Assembly (NCBI RefSeq): GCF_900106745.1
Contig: NZ_FNNV01000022.1
Span: 34,421-98,420 of the forward strand
Reading direction: 5' to 3'
Length of the DNA: 64,000 nt
Origin: Paenibacillus sp. CF384
GTDB lineage: Bacteria > Bacillota > Bacilli > Paenibacillales > Paenibacillaceae
Each line of letters begins with the position of its first letter. The stretch's first letter is position 1. Both the position numbers and the translations under genes were made by a program. Under the pieces are notes generated by a model. It was not told the origin of the DNA. It saw only the letters and a list, made by a program, of their open reading frames with translations, and made no database searches. Positions 53,024 through 63,974 of this stretch are shown in pieces.

Positions 53024-53057
53024 AGCCGGACAGGGGCGATCCTGTCCGGCTTTTTTG
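53024..53057 (+). terminator. terminator of the PhyH gene
   Basis: AGCCGGACAGG (53024-53034) pairs perfectly with CCTGTCCGGCT (53041-53051), followed by TTTTTT. Confidence 0.93.
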
Positions 53058-53183
53058 TTGGTTGCTCGCTCGAAGCGCGAGTATTGTAACCCGTGAGAAC
53101 TTGGCTCCCGCGGAAACCGTGCGAATGGCGAGTGAATGGTGTGCCGCGCTCCCCTCGCCAAAGTCCTCACCCCTTCACCTCGT

Positions 53184-53270
53184 CCCAACCCACCAACCCA
53201 CCAACCTACCAACCCACCAACCCACCAACCCACCAACCCACCAACCCACCAACCCACAAATCTACCAACC
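53184..53270. repeat. 8-bp minisatellite (ACCCACCA)n
   Basis: About ten copies of the 8-base unit ACCCACCA with few substitutions (CCTACC, CACAAA near the ends). It creates meaningless open frames on both strands (PTHQPTNP and GWWVGG repeats). It lies between the PhyH terminator and the family C array. Confidence 0.9.
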
Positions 53271-53307
53271 TGCGCTCCCTGTCAGATTGGCTCCACCTTC
53301 ATAAACA

Positions 53308-53590
53308 TCTCAGTGTGAGAGTCGGGAAAAACGACTCTCAACGGCCAAAACACTAGAAAAAGAAGCTGAGAGTCGGAAAATCCGTCTCTCAGCAATCAAA
53401 CTAACCAAATCTCGCTCCCGCCGGATGCTGAAAGTCGGAAAACCCGACTCTCACCGGCCAAAACGACAGAAAATGAAGCCGAGAGTCGGAATATCCGTCT
53501 CTCAGCAGCCAAACTAACCAAATCTCGCTCCGGCCGGATGGTGAGAGTCGCAAAACCCGACTCTCAACGGCAAACTAGCCAGAAAATTAA
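53308..53590 (-). repeat. tandem hairpin array, family C, minus orientation
   Basis: Hairpins start near 53316, 53365, 53427, 53479 and 53540; the interval pairs again sum to 111-114 bases. Linkers (GCCAAAACG..., AACTAACCAAATCTCGCTCC) are reverse complements, with substitutions, of those in the 45700-46010 array. The two arrays face each other across 7.3 kb. Confidence 0.88.
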
Positions 53591-53698
53591 ACTGAGATTC
53601 CCACCAACTCATCAACTTCGCTTCTCTTCACATGGACTTCATTTATGCGTGCTATTGTGAATTACGGAGAACAAATAGAGAGGTGGAATCCTAACCTT

Positions 53699-54445
53699 AT
53701 GGATCGTTCCAGTTTGAAATTAATGGCCGCGGCGATGCTGCTGACGGCGATGCTGACGGGATGCGGCTCGCAAAACGACGAGCAGCAGCCGACTAATAAC
53801 GGACAAGCGGCTGTCGGCGGGTTTAGTGGCGGCGGTGTGAATCAGCCGGATCGAACGGCGGATTTTCTGGCAAAAGTGGTGAAGGTGTCAGGCGATGCGA
53901 TTATCGTGCAGAAGTCAACGTTATCTCCGGCCGATATGCCGCGCGGAGGCGGTTTCGGAGGCGGCGGTGGCGGGCGTCCGAATCGGGACGGGCAGGCGAA
54001 ATCGGGCGAAGGCAGAAAAGGTACCGGCAATGCCGCCTCTTCGGAAGGGAATGCGGCCCCTGCCGACAACGGCAATGCCCCACAAGGCGAAGCTCCCCCA
54101 ACCGACGGCAGCAACGGAGCGGCAGCTAATGCCCCGCAAGGTAACGCAGGCGCAGACGGTGCCCAAGGCGGCAAACGTCAAGGCGGTAGATTCGGAGGCG
54201 GCGGAGGCTTCATGAATCAAATGAAATTTGAAGATGCGCAGACAACGGTAGCGGTCGACGCCGACACGGAAATCATAACGATGAGCCGAGGTCAGGATGG
54301 CATGACTACCAATGCGCTCAAAGCCGCTGATCTCAAAGAAGGCGACATCCTCACCGTGTGGCTGTCCTCCGATAACAAGACGGCGCAATATATCTCGCTC
54401 CGGTTCAATCCGGGCACTCAAGGAAAGGCAGGAAACGGGCAATGA
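53699..54445 (+). CDS. glycine/asparagine-rich lipoprotein of an export operon
   Basis: 248 residues. Lipobox LTGC with lipid-Cys22 predicts a membrane-anchored lipoprotein. The region from about residue 80 to 170 is low complexity (GGGFGGGGGGRPN, NAPQGEAPPTDGSNGAAAN). A small folded C-terminal region (~175-245: TTVAVDADTEIITM, LKEGDILTVWL) resembles a beta-barrel/OB-like domain. I recognise no named family. The start is ATG at 53699, with AGAGGTGG rather far upstream. Overlaps the adaptor gene by four bases (ATGA), so it is part of the export operon, perhaps a substrate-capturing or scaffold lipoprotein. Confidence 0.7.
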   Translation: MDRSSLKLMAAAMLLTAMLTGCGSQNDEQQPTNNGQAAVGGFSGGGVNQPDRTADFLAKVVKVSGDAIIVQKSTLSPADMPRGGGFGGGGGGRPNRDGQAKSGEGRKGTGNAASSEGNAAPADNGNAPQGEAPPTDGSNGAAANAPQGNAGADGAQGGKRQGGRFGGGGGFMNQMKFEDAQTTVAVDADTEIITMSRGQDGMTTNALKAADLKEGDILTVWLSSDNKTAQYISLRFNPGTQGKAGNGQ

Positions 54446-55899
54446 GAAAATGGTGGCTGCTCGGGATCGGCGTGCTGCTAGTTGCGGCCGCAGTAGTGGT
54501 TTATATGAAAATGGGCAAGAAGGAGGAGCCGTTAGCGCAGGTACAATCCACCACCCAAGTGGTCAAAGGTACAATTGAGGTGCATGTGAGTGGAACCGGC
54601 AGCTTGGCTCCGCTCTACAAACAAACGGTGAAAGCGACCGAGCAAGGCACTGTCGAGAAAATTAACGTCAAAGAAGGCGACATCGTCAAGAAAGGCGACG
54701 TGCTGCTGACGATCGAAGGCGTGGACAACTCCGACAAAATCAAATCCGAGAAGCTCAACCTCGAAAGCAAGCTGCTAGACTTGGAGGATACGCAGTCCAA
54801 GCTGAAAACAGCGACAGAGGAAAGCGATATTTCCAACATTAAACTAAGCTTGAAGAAACAGCAGCTCGCGATCGAGCAATCCAGAACGTCAATCGCCGAC
54901 TTGGAAGACGGCCAAGAAGGCAGCACCATTACGGCGCCGATCGATGGCACAGTTACAACGCTGTCTATTGTCGAAGGCGACTCCTTGAATCCTTCAACTG
55001 AAATCTTAACCATCGCAAATTATGCCAATTTGCAAATGGTCGTTGGCATCGATGAGCTCGATATCGCCAAGGTCAAAGAGGGGCAGAGCGCAACGATCTC
55101 CGTAGAAGCATTGGCAGATCAGACCTTCACGGGCAAAGTAGTCAAAATCGCGGATGAAGGTACAGCGAGCAACGGGGTAGCTTCATTCGATGTTACCGTT
55201 GCCCTGGATAAAGCGCAAAATCTCAAGAGCGGGATGTCCGCGGAAGCAAGCATCGAGATCGAGAAGAAAGAAAACACGCTCATGCTTCCAATCGACGCGG
55301 TTCAATCATTGGGCAAACGTTACATGGTTATGCTCCCGGCGGGTACGCAAACGGCAAGCACCGGCACTGCAGGCGGAACATCCGCAACAGGTGGCGGCAG
55401 ATCAGATACAACGACGGATAAAGGTACAGATAAAGCAGGCTCCGGCGATGAGCAAACGCAAGGCCAGGGTCAATCCAGAGGCCAAGGCCAACAAGGCCAA
55501 GGAGGTCAATTCAGCGGCCAAGCAGGCGCAGGCACCGGAAGCGGGCAATTCGGCGGTCGTGCGGGTGGCAGAAACGGTGCAAGCAGCCGCTTCGGCAACG
55601 GCATTCCAACGATGATTGAGGTCGGAATTCATAATGAAGACTACATTGAAATCCTCTCCGGACTTAAAGAAGGCGACAAAGTGGTGGTGCCGACTGTTGT
55701 AGCTTCAACCACTACTAACGGGGCTCAAGCAGGCTTCGCAGGTGCAGCCGGCGGTTTCGGCGGGTTTGGCGGTGGAGGCGGCTTCGGCGGAGGCGGCGGT
55801 GTCAGGGTCGAACGCGGCGCAGCAGGCGGAGGCGGAGGTCAGACGCGTACGCAAGGCGGCGGAGGCGGTGGAGGCACCGGCGGCGGAGGAACACGCTAA
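54442..55899 (+). CDS. MacA/YknX-like membrane-fusion adaptor with glycine-rich tail
   Basis: 485-residue efflux adaptor (HlyD/RND periplasmic-adaptor family). One N-terminal helix (WWLLGIGVLLVAAAVVVYM), a biotinyl-lipoyl-like half (GTVEKINVKEGDIVKKGDVL), an alpha-hairpin coiled coil about residues 95-150, the second lipoyl half (GSTITAPIDGTVTTLSIVEGD) and a beta-barrel (LDIAKVKEGQSATISVEAL). Unusual: a Gln/Gly-rich insert (about 310-395) and a C-terminal Gly-rich tail from ~435 (GGFGGFGGGGGFGGGGGV). The stop overlaps the ATPase ATG (TAATG). With the two following genes it forms a MacAB/YknXYZ-type exporter. Confidence 0.9.
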   Translation: MRKWWLLGIGVLLVAAAVVVYMKMGKKEEPLAQVQSTTQVVKGTIEVHVSGTGSLAPLYKQTVKATEQGTVEKINVKEGDIVKKGDVLLTIEGVDNSDKIKSEKLNLESKLLDLEDTQSKLKTATEESDISNIKLSLKKQQLAIEQSRTSIADLEDGQEGSTITAPIDGTVTTLSIVEGDSLNPSTEILTIANYANLQMVVGIDELDIAKVKEGQSATISVEALADQTFTGKVVKIADEGTASNGVASFDVTVALDKAQNLKSGMSAEASIEIEKKENTLMLPIDAVQSLGKRYMVMLPAGTQTASTGTAGGTSATGGGRSDTTTDKGTDKAGSGDEQTQGQGQSRGQGQQGQGGQFSGQAGAGTGSGQFGGRAGGRNGASSRFGNGIPTMIEVGIHNEDYIEILSGLKEGDKVVVPTVVASTTTNGAQAGFAGAAGGFGGFGGGGGFGGGGGVRVERGAAGGGGGQTRTQGGGGGGGTGGGGTR

Positions 55900-56630
55900 T
55901 GGAAGCCAAACGTGAACCACTCATTCATATCGAGAATTTGTCCAAATTGTACAAAATGGGCGGAGAAACCGTCCACGCACTCACTGATATCTCGCTGAAG
56001 GTCGATTATGGTGATTTCATCGCGATCATCGGTCCGTCAGGTTCCGGCAAGTCGACACTGATGAACGTCATCGGCTGCCTGGATGCGCCGACAGAAGGCA
56101 AGTATTGGCTCGATGGCGAGGAAGTGAGCCGACTCCGGGAGAATAGGCTTGCTGAAATTCGCAACAGCAAGATCGGGTTTATTTTTCAAGGCTTTAATTT
56201 GCTCAATAAGCTGTCTGCCCTTGAGAATGTCGAGCTTCCGCTCATCTACCGGGGCATCCCTGCGAAGCAGCGCAAGGAGCAGGCCATCGAAGCGCTCACC
56301 AAGGTCGGACTCGAAGAGCGCGTCAAGCATAAACCGAGCGAGCTGTCCGGTGGACAACAACAGCGCGTCGCGATCGCAAGAGCTTTGGCGGGCAACCCGC
56401 CGATTCTGCTGGCCGATGAGCCGACCGGAGCACTCGATACCCGTACCGGGGTCGAGGTTATGGGGCTGATGAAGGAATTGAACAAGCAAGGACATACCAT
56501 TGTCCTCATTACGCATGATACGGCCATTTCGCAGCAAGCGCGGCGAGTCGTGCGCATTCAAGACGGTCAAATCAGTGAAGAAGGCGGTGAGAGACGTGAA
56601 CGTCAGTCAAGCCTTCAAAATGGCGGCTAA
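55899..56630 (+). CDS. ABC transporter ATP-binding protein (MacB/YknY-type)
   Basis: 243-residue ATPase: Walker A GPSGSGKST near residue 47, Q-loop FIFQGFNLLNKL, signature [15 protein letters not shown], Walker [12 protein letters not shown] and H-loop ITHD. It starts within the adaptor's stop codon and overlaps the permease gene. It drives the FtsX-type permease through mechanotransmission. The substrate is probably a peptide, toxin or lipid. Confidence 0.94.
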   Translation: MEAKREPLIHIENLSKLYKMGGETVHALTDISLKVDYGDFIAIIGPSGSGKSTLMNVIGCLDAPTEGKYWLDGEEVSRLRENRLAEIRNSKIGFIFQGFNLLNKLSALENVELPLIYRGIPAKQRKEQAIEALTKVGLEERVKHKPSELSGGQQQRVAIARALAGNPPILLADEPTGALDTRTGVEVMGLMKELNKQGHTIVLITHDTAISQQARRVVRIQDGQISEEGGERRERQSSLQNGG

Positions 56631-57768
56631 AAGCATCCTTTCCAACAAAATGAGATCGCTGCTCACGATGCTGGGCATCATTATCGGGGTAGCGGCCGTC
56701 ATTGCTTTGGTCGGTGTCGGCCAAGGGACAACGAAGCAGGTCACCGATCAAGTGCAGAGCTTAGGCACCAATCTGCTCACGGTCAATATTACGGGGCGCG
56801 GCTCCAAGACGACCGTGGACTATAAGGAAGCGGAGGAAATTACGGCGAAGGACGACATCGCTTTTGCCGCTCCGATTAATCAGTCGAATGCGACCGTCAA
56901 GAACGGGAGCGAGAGCACGTCAGTCAGCGTAGTCGGTACGACAGAAGACTACTTGGACGTGAAGGAGTATGATGTGGCGGCAGGGCGGTTCGTCGCGCAA
57001 ATCGACCTCGATTATTATCAGAAGATTGCGGTGCTGGGATCGACGACGGCAACGGATCTGTTCGGTACGACAAACGCGGTCGGGCAGACGTTTCTGATAA
57101 ACGGGGTACGGTACAAAGTTGTCGGAGTGCTGGCATCCAAAGGTAGCTCGCTCACAGGCTCCAACGATGAGGTAGTTGTTATCCCAATCACAACGGCAGA
57201 GAGATTGTTTAAATCCAAAGGGGTCAAAACAATCAACGTGCAGGTAGCGGACGCGGACAAAATGGATGCCGTCGTAACCGAGCTGGAGACAGCGCTGACG
57301 AAGAAGTTCCGCGGCGATACGGACAGCTTCCGCGTATTCAACCAGCAGGATCTGCTCGATTCCTTCAGCAGCATCTCGGATACGTTGTCGCTCGCGCTTG
57401 GGGGCGTTGCGGCGATTTCCCTGCTTGTTGGCGGCATCGGCATCATGAATATTATGCTCGTGTCCGTTACCGAGCGGACACGGGAAATCGGCATTCGCAA
57501 AGCGATCGGCGCGAAGAAGCGGGATATTCTCACCCAGTTTCTTATCGAGGCCATCGCCTTAAGCGGACTGGGAGGTCTGCTCGGCGTTGGCATTGGCGTA
57601 GGGGCTTCGCAGTTGTTGTCCAAGGCGATGAGCATGACCGTCGTCTTGTCGATGCCAATCATAGGCTTGGCATTCGGCTTCTCGGTCTTCATCGGCGTGG
57701 TGTTCGGCTTGTTCCCGGCGAACAAAGCATCCAATCTGCGGCCAATTGAAGCACTGCGATTTGAATAG
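56596..57768 (+). CDS. MacB/YknZ-type FtsX ABC permease
   Basis: 390 residues. A helix near residue 20-45 (MRSLLTMLGIIIGVAAVIAL), a ~220-residue extracytoplasmic domain, and three C-terminal helices with the motif VTERTREIGIRKAIGAKKRD. This is the classical 4-TM MacB permease. I chose GTG at 56596 (AAGGCGGTGA upstream); it overlaps the ATPase gene by 35 bases. Last gene of a four-gene export operon with lipoprotein, adaptor and ATPase. Substrate unknown; YknWXYZ-type systems protect against toxic peptides. Confidence 0.92.
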   Translation: MNVSQAFKMAAKSILSNKMRSLLTMLGIIIGVAAVIALVGVGQGTTKQVTDQVQSLGTNLLTVNITGRGSKTTVDYKEAEEITAKDDIAFAAPINQSNATVKNGSESTSVSVVGTTEDYLDVKEYDVAAGRFVAQIDLDYYQKIAVLGSTTATDLFGTTNAVGQTFLINGVRYKVVGVLASKGSSLTGSNDEVVVIPITTAERLFKSKGVKTINVQVADADKMDAVVTELETALTKKFRGDTDSFRVFNQQDLLDSFSSISDTLSLALGGVAAISLLVGGIGIMNIMLVSVTERTREIGIRKAIGAKKRDILTQFLIEAIALSGLGGLLGVGIGVGASQLLSKAMSMTVVLSMPIIGLAFGFSVFIGVVFGLFPANKASNLRPIEALRFE

Positions 57769-57773
57769 CTCGC

Positions 57774-57827
57774 AAGAGGAGTGTGCAGGCGAGAGGGGAA
57801 GCCTTCTTGCCGGCTCTCCTCTTTTTT
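57774..57827 (+). terminator. terminator of the export operon
   Basis: AAGAGGAG (57774-57781) pairs with CTCCTCTT (57816-57823), with inner GAGAG/CTCTC, then TTTT. Confidence 0.85.
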
Positions 57828-57906
57828 ATATCCATGCCGTCTATTTATTATATTTACGATAGGGATTCAACTCCGATAAAGTAGCCTTATGGATGTCTAC
57901 TACTAG

Positions 57907-61041
<3,135 letters not shown>

Positions 61042-61046
61042 GCATT

Positions 61047-61108
61047 AAAAAAGCGTCCCGTGCTGCAAGGTGTATGGAGTTCATACACCTTGCGCATGGG
61101 ACGCTTCT
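61047..61108. terminator. bidirectional terminator between lacZ and the adaptor gene
   Basis: AAGCGTCCC (61051-61059) pairs with GGGACGCTT (61098-61106), with a second long stem CAAGGTGTATG/CATACACCTTG inside. An A-tract on the left serves the minus-strand gene. Confidence 0.92.
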
Positions 61109-61112
61109 GTTA

Positions 61113-62153
61113 TTAGTTATCGATGATGATCTTCTGGCCTTCATCGATCCCTTTCTTAATTTCAACCTCGGCACTGGTCTTGAGGCCGACTTCGACGTCG
61201 ACTTCTTTGACGCGATCATTCTCGATAATCTTCACGTAGTTGCGGCCAAACATACTGTTTAGGCTGCCGCGCGGAATAATGAGGACATTGCTGCGCTTCT
61301 CGATAAACAGCTTAATGTCAGCCAGCTTACCGATCTCGATCTGCGGTTTCGGCGCATCCAGTGCGATAATAAGCGCTCTGGAATTACGTCGTTTAATGGC
61401 ATCGACATCGCTCTTAGGCGCAGTTGCCGGCGTTTGGATAACGGTGCCCTTGTAGGTCTTCTTATCCACCGTGACGTCCACTTCAATGCCCTTCTTGACA
61501 GAGGCGATCTTGGAAGCGTCTGTTGCCTCGTAGATAAAGTTGACTTTATTCGGATTGGAGATGATGGCCATCGTTTGCAGCGCTTCTACCGTTTCACCGG
61601 GCTTGAGTTCATTCAAGTACGTGATGATTCCGTCTGACGGAGAGATCAGAAGCGACTTCTGGTACTGCTTGCGCAGGGCGTCAAGTTGAAGCTGCTCTTT
61701 CTCCAGGTCGATGTGGGCGAGACGTGCTTCTTCCTCATCGCCGCTCTTCACGGCATCGGAGTAGCGAAGCGTGCGCTGCTCGACGGTAAGCTCTTGAAGT
61801 TTAATCTGGAGCGGTAATCCCCCGGTATCCAGCTCGGCAATCGGTGCACCGGCCTTCACGGTGTCTCCAGGCTGCACATACAGCTTCTTCAAGCGAGCGC
61901 CGGATTCCGGGAACGAGACAGATTGATTGGTATCGGATGAAGCGGTTGCGGTTGAGGATAGATAGAGTTCCATATTGCCGCGTTTGACGGCTTCTGTTTC
62001 ATGGATTTCTTCTTTCTTGCTTAGTATAGGGGGCTGGAGCGACTCTTCTTCAGCAGGCAATAGCGAGCAGCTGCTGAGCATTAGAGCGGCTAGCGATCCC
62101 ATAATTGACATGCGCAGCAACGAAACGGAAGTATGATTACGAAACTTGGGCAC
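61113..62153 (-). CDS. efflux adaptor-like lipoprotein (HlyD/MacA family)
   Basis: 346-residue lipoprotein: lipobox MLSSC, lipid-Cys29, then an adaptor architecture with a lipoyl half (LYVQPGDTVKAGAPIAELD), an alpha-hairpin ~105-155, the second lipoyl half (LISPSDGIITYLNELKPGE), and a beta-barrel (VKKGIEVDVTVDKKTYKGTV). I chose GTG at 62153 behind AGAGGGGAG. No ABC or RND partner gene is adjacent; the divergent neighbour is an MFS exporter. Unusual in being a lipoprotein rather than TM-anchored. May serve a distant transporter. Confidence 0.85.
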   Translation of the reverse strand: MPKFRNHTSVSLLRMSIMGSLAALMLSSCSLLPAEEESLQPPILSKKEEIHETEAVKRGNMELYLSSTATASSDTNQSVSFPESGARLKKLYVQPGDTVKAGAPIAELDTGGLPLQIKLQELTVEQRTLRYSDAVKSGDEEEARLAHIDLEKEQLQLDALRKQYQKSLLISPSDGIITYLNELKPGETVEALQTMAIISNPNKVNFIYEATDASKIASVKKGIEVDVTVDKKTYKGTVIQTPATAPKSDVDAIKRRNSRALIIALDAPKPQIEIGKLADIKLFIEKRSNVLIIPRGSLNSMFGRNYVKIIENDRVKEVDVEVGLKTSAEVEIKKGIDEGQKIIIDN

Positions 62154-62249
62154 GAAATAATCTCCCCTCTTAATGGGCACTAAATGGAAGGACAAGCGTT
62201 ACTACTATGTAAAGAATAACGGCACTGTATAGCGATGTCAACGATTACA

Positions 62250-62291
62250 TTTCCAAATATTAGTTGGAAAGTTTGCTTAAGAATGGATAAT
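62250..62291 (+). promoter_or_regulatory. operator-like palindrome overlapping the exporter promoter
   Basis: TTTCCAA (62250-62256) and TTGGAAA (62264-62270) form a 21-base near-palindrome. TTGGAA (62264-62269), 16 bases, then GATAAT (62286-62291) is a plausible promoter, so a repressor at the palindrome would block it. Confidence 0.45.
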
Positions 62292-62399
62292 TGTCACTGC
62301 TCAGCGATTATGCTAAGGTTGCAAGTAGACTAAAGGAAGACGGAGATTCACCTTATCACTTGGTGATAGGGTTGCATTTGAGAAAGGTGGTTGGGGAGT

Positions 62400-63623
62400 T
62401 TGGCTACAGCTTCACCACGTACAGCTGCTTTGCAAACCGGTACACTGTACATCATTTTGTTTGCAATCAGTGCTGTACATTTATTGAATGATACGATGCA
62501 GGCCGTCGTATCCGCACTGTTTCCTGTCTTTGCAAAATCACTTCATCTAAGCTACGGGCAAATGGGCTGGATTGCTTTTACGCTGAATATGACCTCGTCC
62601 GTCATGCAGCCTGTCGTGGGCTACTTCTCCGACAAGCGGCCGATGCCTTGGATGCTGCCGATTGGAATGGGGCTTAGCATGCTCGGGATGGCCGGACTGG
62701 CTTACGCGCCGAATTTCTATTCCGTAATAGGAGCGGTTGTGTTTATCGGGTTAGGTTCAGCGATATTCCATCCGGAGGGCTCGCGTGTCGTCTATTTTGC
62801 GGCTGGAGGACGCCGAGGGCTCGCGCAATCCATCTATCAAGTCGGCGGCAATGCGGGGAGCTCGCTGGCTCCGCTGATGACGATCTTTATCTTCTTGCCC
62901 CTGGGACAACCCGGCGCGATCTGGGGGACGTTATTGGCAGCTGCGGCTATCGCGATCCTGCTGCGGGTGGTTCCTTGGTACAAAGGGCAGCTGGATCAGC
63001 ATGGGAAGCCGGCTAAGAAATCAGCGAGAGCGGCCAGTCAGAACGGTGCAGCAGGTCAGAGCAGAGGCGTTATTATTTTCGCCATGACGATACTGATTCT
63101 GCTGGTTTTCTCGAGATCCTGGTATTTCAGCGGCATCTCGAACTTCTATAACTTCTTCGCCGTAGAGAAGTATGGGTTGTCGACCAAGGCGGCTCAAGTG
63201 CCGATCTTCATCTTCATGGCTGCCGGTGTGCTTGGCACCTTCTTCGGCGGCGTGCTCGCGGATCGATTCGGCCGTAAGCGGATGATTATGTTCTCAATCG
63301 GCGGTGCTTCACCGTTCGCGCTGCTGCTGCCTCATTTATCCTTGGAGTGGGTGTATCCGGTGAGCTTCTTGCTCGGCTTCATCCTGCTGTCCGGTTTCTC
63401 CGTCAGCGTCGTGTACGCACAGGAGCTCATTCCGAACAACGTCGGAATGGCGTCAGGTCTCATTACGGGACTCGCCTTCGGCATGGGGGCGCTCGGCGCC
63501 ATCATCCTGGGACATGCCGCAGAAGCTTGGGGGCTGACAAAGGTGATGAACTATTCCAGCGTCCTCCCGATGATCGGGTTATTAGCGATCCTGCTGCCGC
63601 CTGATCGGCGCGAGACAGCATAA
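62400..63623 (+). CDS. fsr: MFS transporter, fosmidomycin-resistance (Fsr) type
   Basis: 407-residue major-facilitator exporter with 12 predicted helices. HLLNDTMQAVVSALFPVFAK near residue 25 and the following GYFSDKRPMPWMLP, FHPEGSRVVYFAAGGRRGLAQ and DRFGRKRM segments are typical of Fsr. I chose TTG at 62400, nine bases after AAAGGTGG; a TTG at 62391 is too close to that site. Divergent from the adaptor lipoprotein and perhaps repressor-controlled (62250-62270). Substrate in this organism is not known; family members export fosmidomycin and other compounds. Confidence 0.9.
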   Translation: MATASPRTAALQTGTLYIILFAISAVHLLNDTMQAVVSALFPVFAKSLHLSYGQMGWIAFTLNMTSSVMQPVVGYFSDKRPMPWMLPIGMGLSMLGMAGLAYAPNFYSVIGAVVFIGLGSAIFHPEGSRVVYFAAGGRRGLAQSIYQVGGNAGSSLAPLMTIFIFLPLGQPGAIWGTLLAAAAIAILLRVVPWYKGQLDQHGKPAKKSARAASQNGAAGQSRGVIIFAMTILILLVFSRSWYFSGISNFYNFFAVEKYGLSTKAAQVPIFIFMAAGVLGTFFGGVLADRFGRKRMIMFSIGGASPFALLLPHLSLEWVYPVSFLLGFILLSGFSVSVVYAQELIPNNVGMASGLITGLAFGMGALGAIILGHAAEAWGLTKVMNYSSVLPMIGLLAILLPPDRRETA

Positions 63624-63643
63624 AATAGTAATGATCCCTTTCT

Positions 63644-63693
63644 AAGCTGTCCCACAGTTGCATGATTGCAACTTGTGAGACAGCTTTTTAATT
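63644..63693 (+). terminator. terminator of the MFS gene
   Basis: AAGCTGTC...GTTGCA pairs with TGCAAC...GACAGCTT, with CCACA/TGTG between, followed by TTTTTAA. Confidence 0.88.
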
Positions 63694-63744
63694 TGGCTCG
63701 CCTTCGCATACCCTCCACAGAATGCTCGTTATTTAAGTCTACAC

Positions 63745-63768
63745 TTAATTAAGCTAATGCTTAATTAA
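63745..63768. promoter_or_regulatory. AT-rich perfect palindrome, operator candidate
   Basis: TTAATTAAGC (63745-63754) and GCTTAATTAA (63759-63768) around TAAT. Typical of MarR/TetR-type operators; the controlled gene would lie beyond the window. Between 63694 and 64000 I see no gene. Confidence 0.4.
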
Positions 63769-63839
63769 TAACGTGTCCGAGGTGAGGGTGGAGGAGGCAT
63801 TGATGGCGGCTGGGAGGGAGCGGAGTAGAGTCGGATAGT

Positions 63840-63906
63840 GAAATGCTGCTGGAAATACAACATTTTAGCCTTTCCAATGGCGGCGAGAGCAAAATGTTGT
63901 GCAATC
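63840..63906. repeat. degenerate family E palindromes
   Basis: AAATGCTGC...ACAACATTTT (63840-63866) and a half unit AAAATGTTGTGCAA (63891-63904). The third location of family E in the window. Confidence 0.6.
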
Positions 63907-63940
63907 GGCTCAGCCCCTTTAATCCGGAGTCCTTCCAGCC

Positions 63941-63974
63941 AAAAAACAAGTTCTCACAAGATTGCTTGTTTTTT
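63941..63974. terminator. hairpin with A- and T-tracts near the window end
   Basis: AAAAAACAAG (63941-63950) pairs with CTTGTTTTTT (63965-63974), a possible bidirectional terminator, perhaps for a minus-strand gene beyond 64000. Confidence 0.55.

Noticed and set aside
53062..53356. Proline-rich small ORFs (PTHQPTNP repeats) and the reverse GWWVGG frame
   Set aside because: Generated solely by the 8-bp minisatellite; no start signals.
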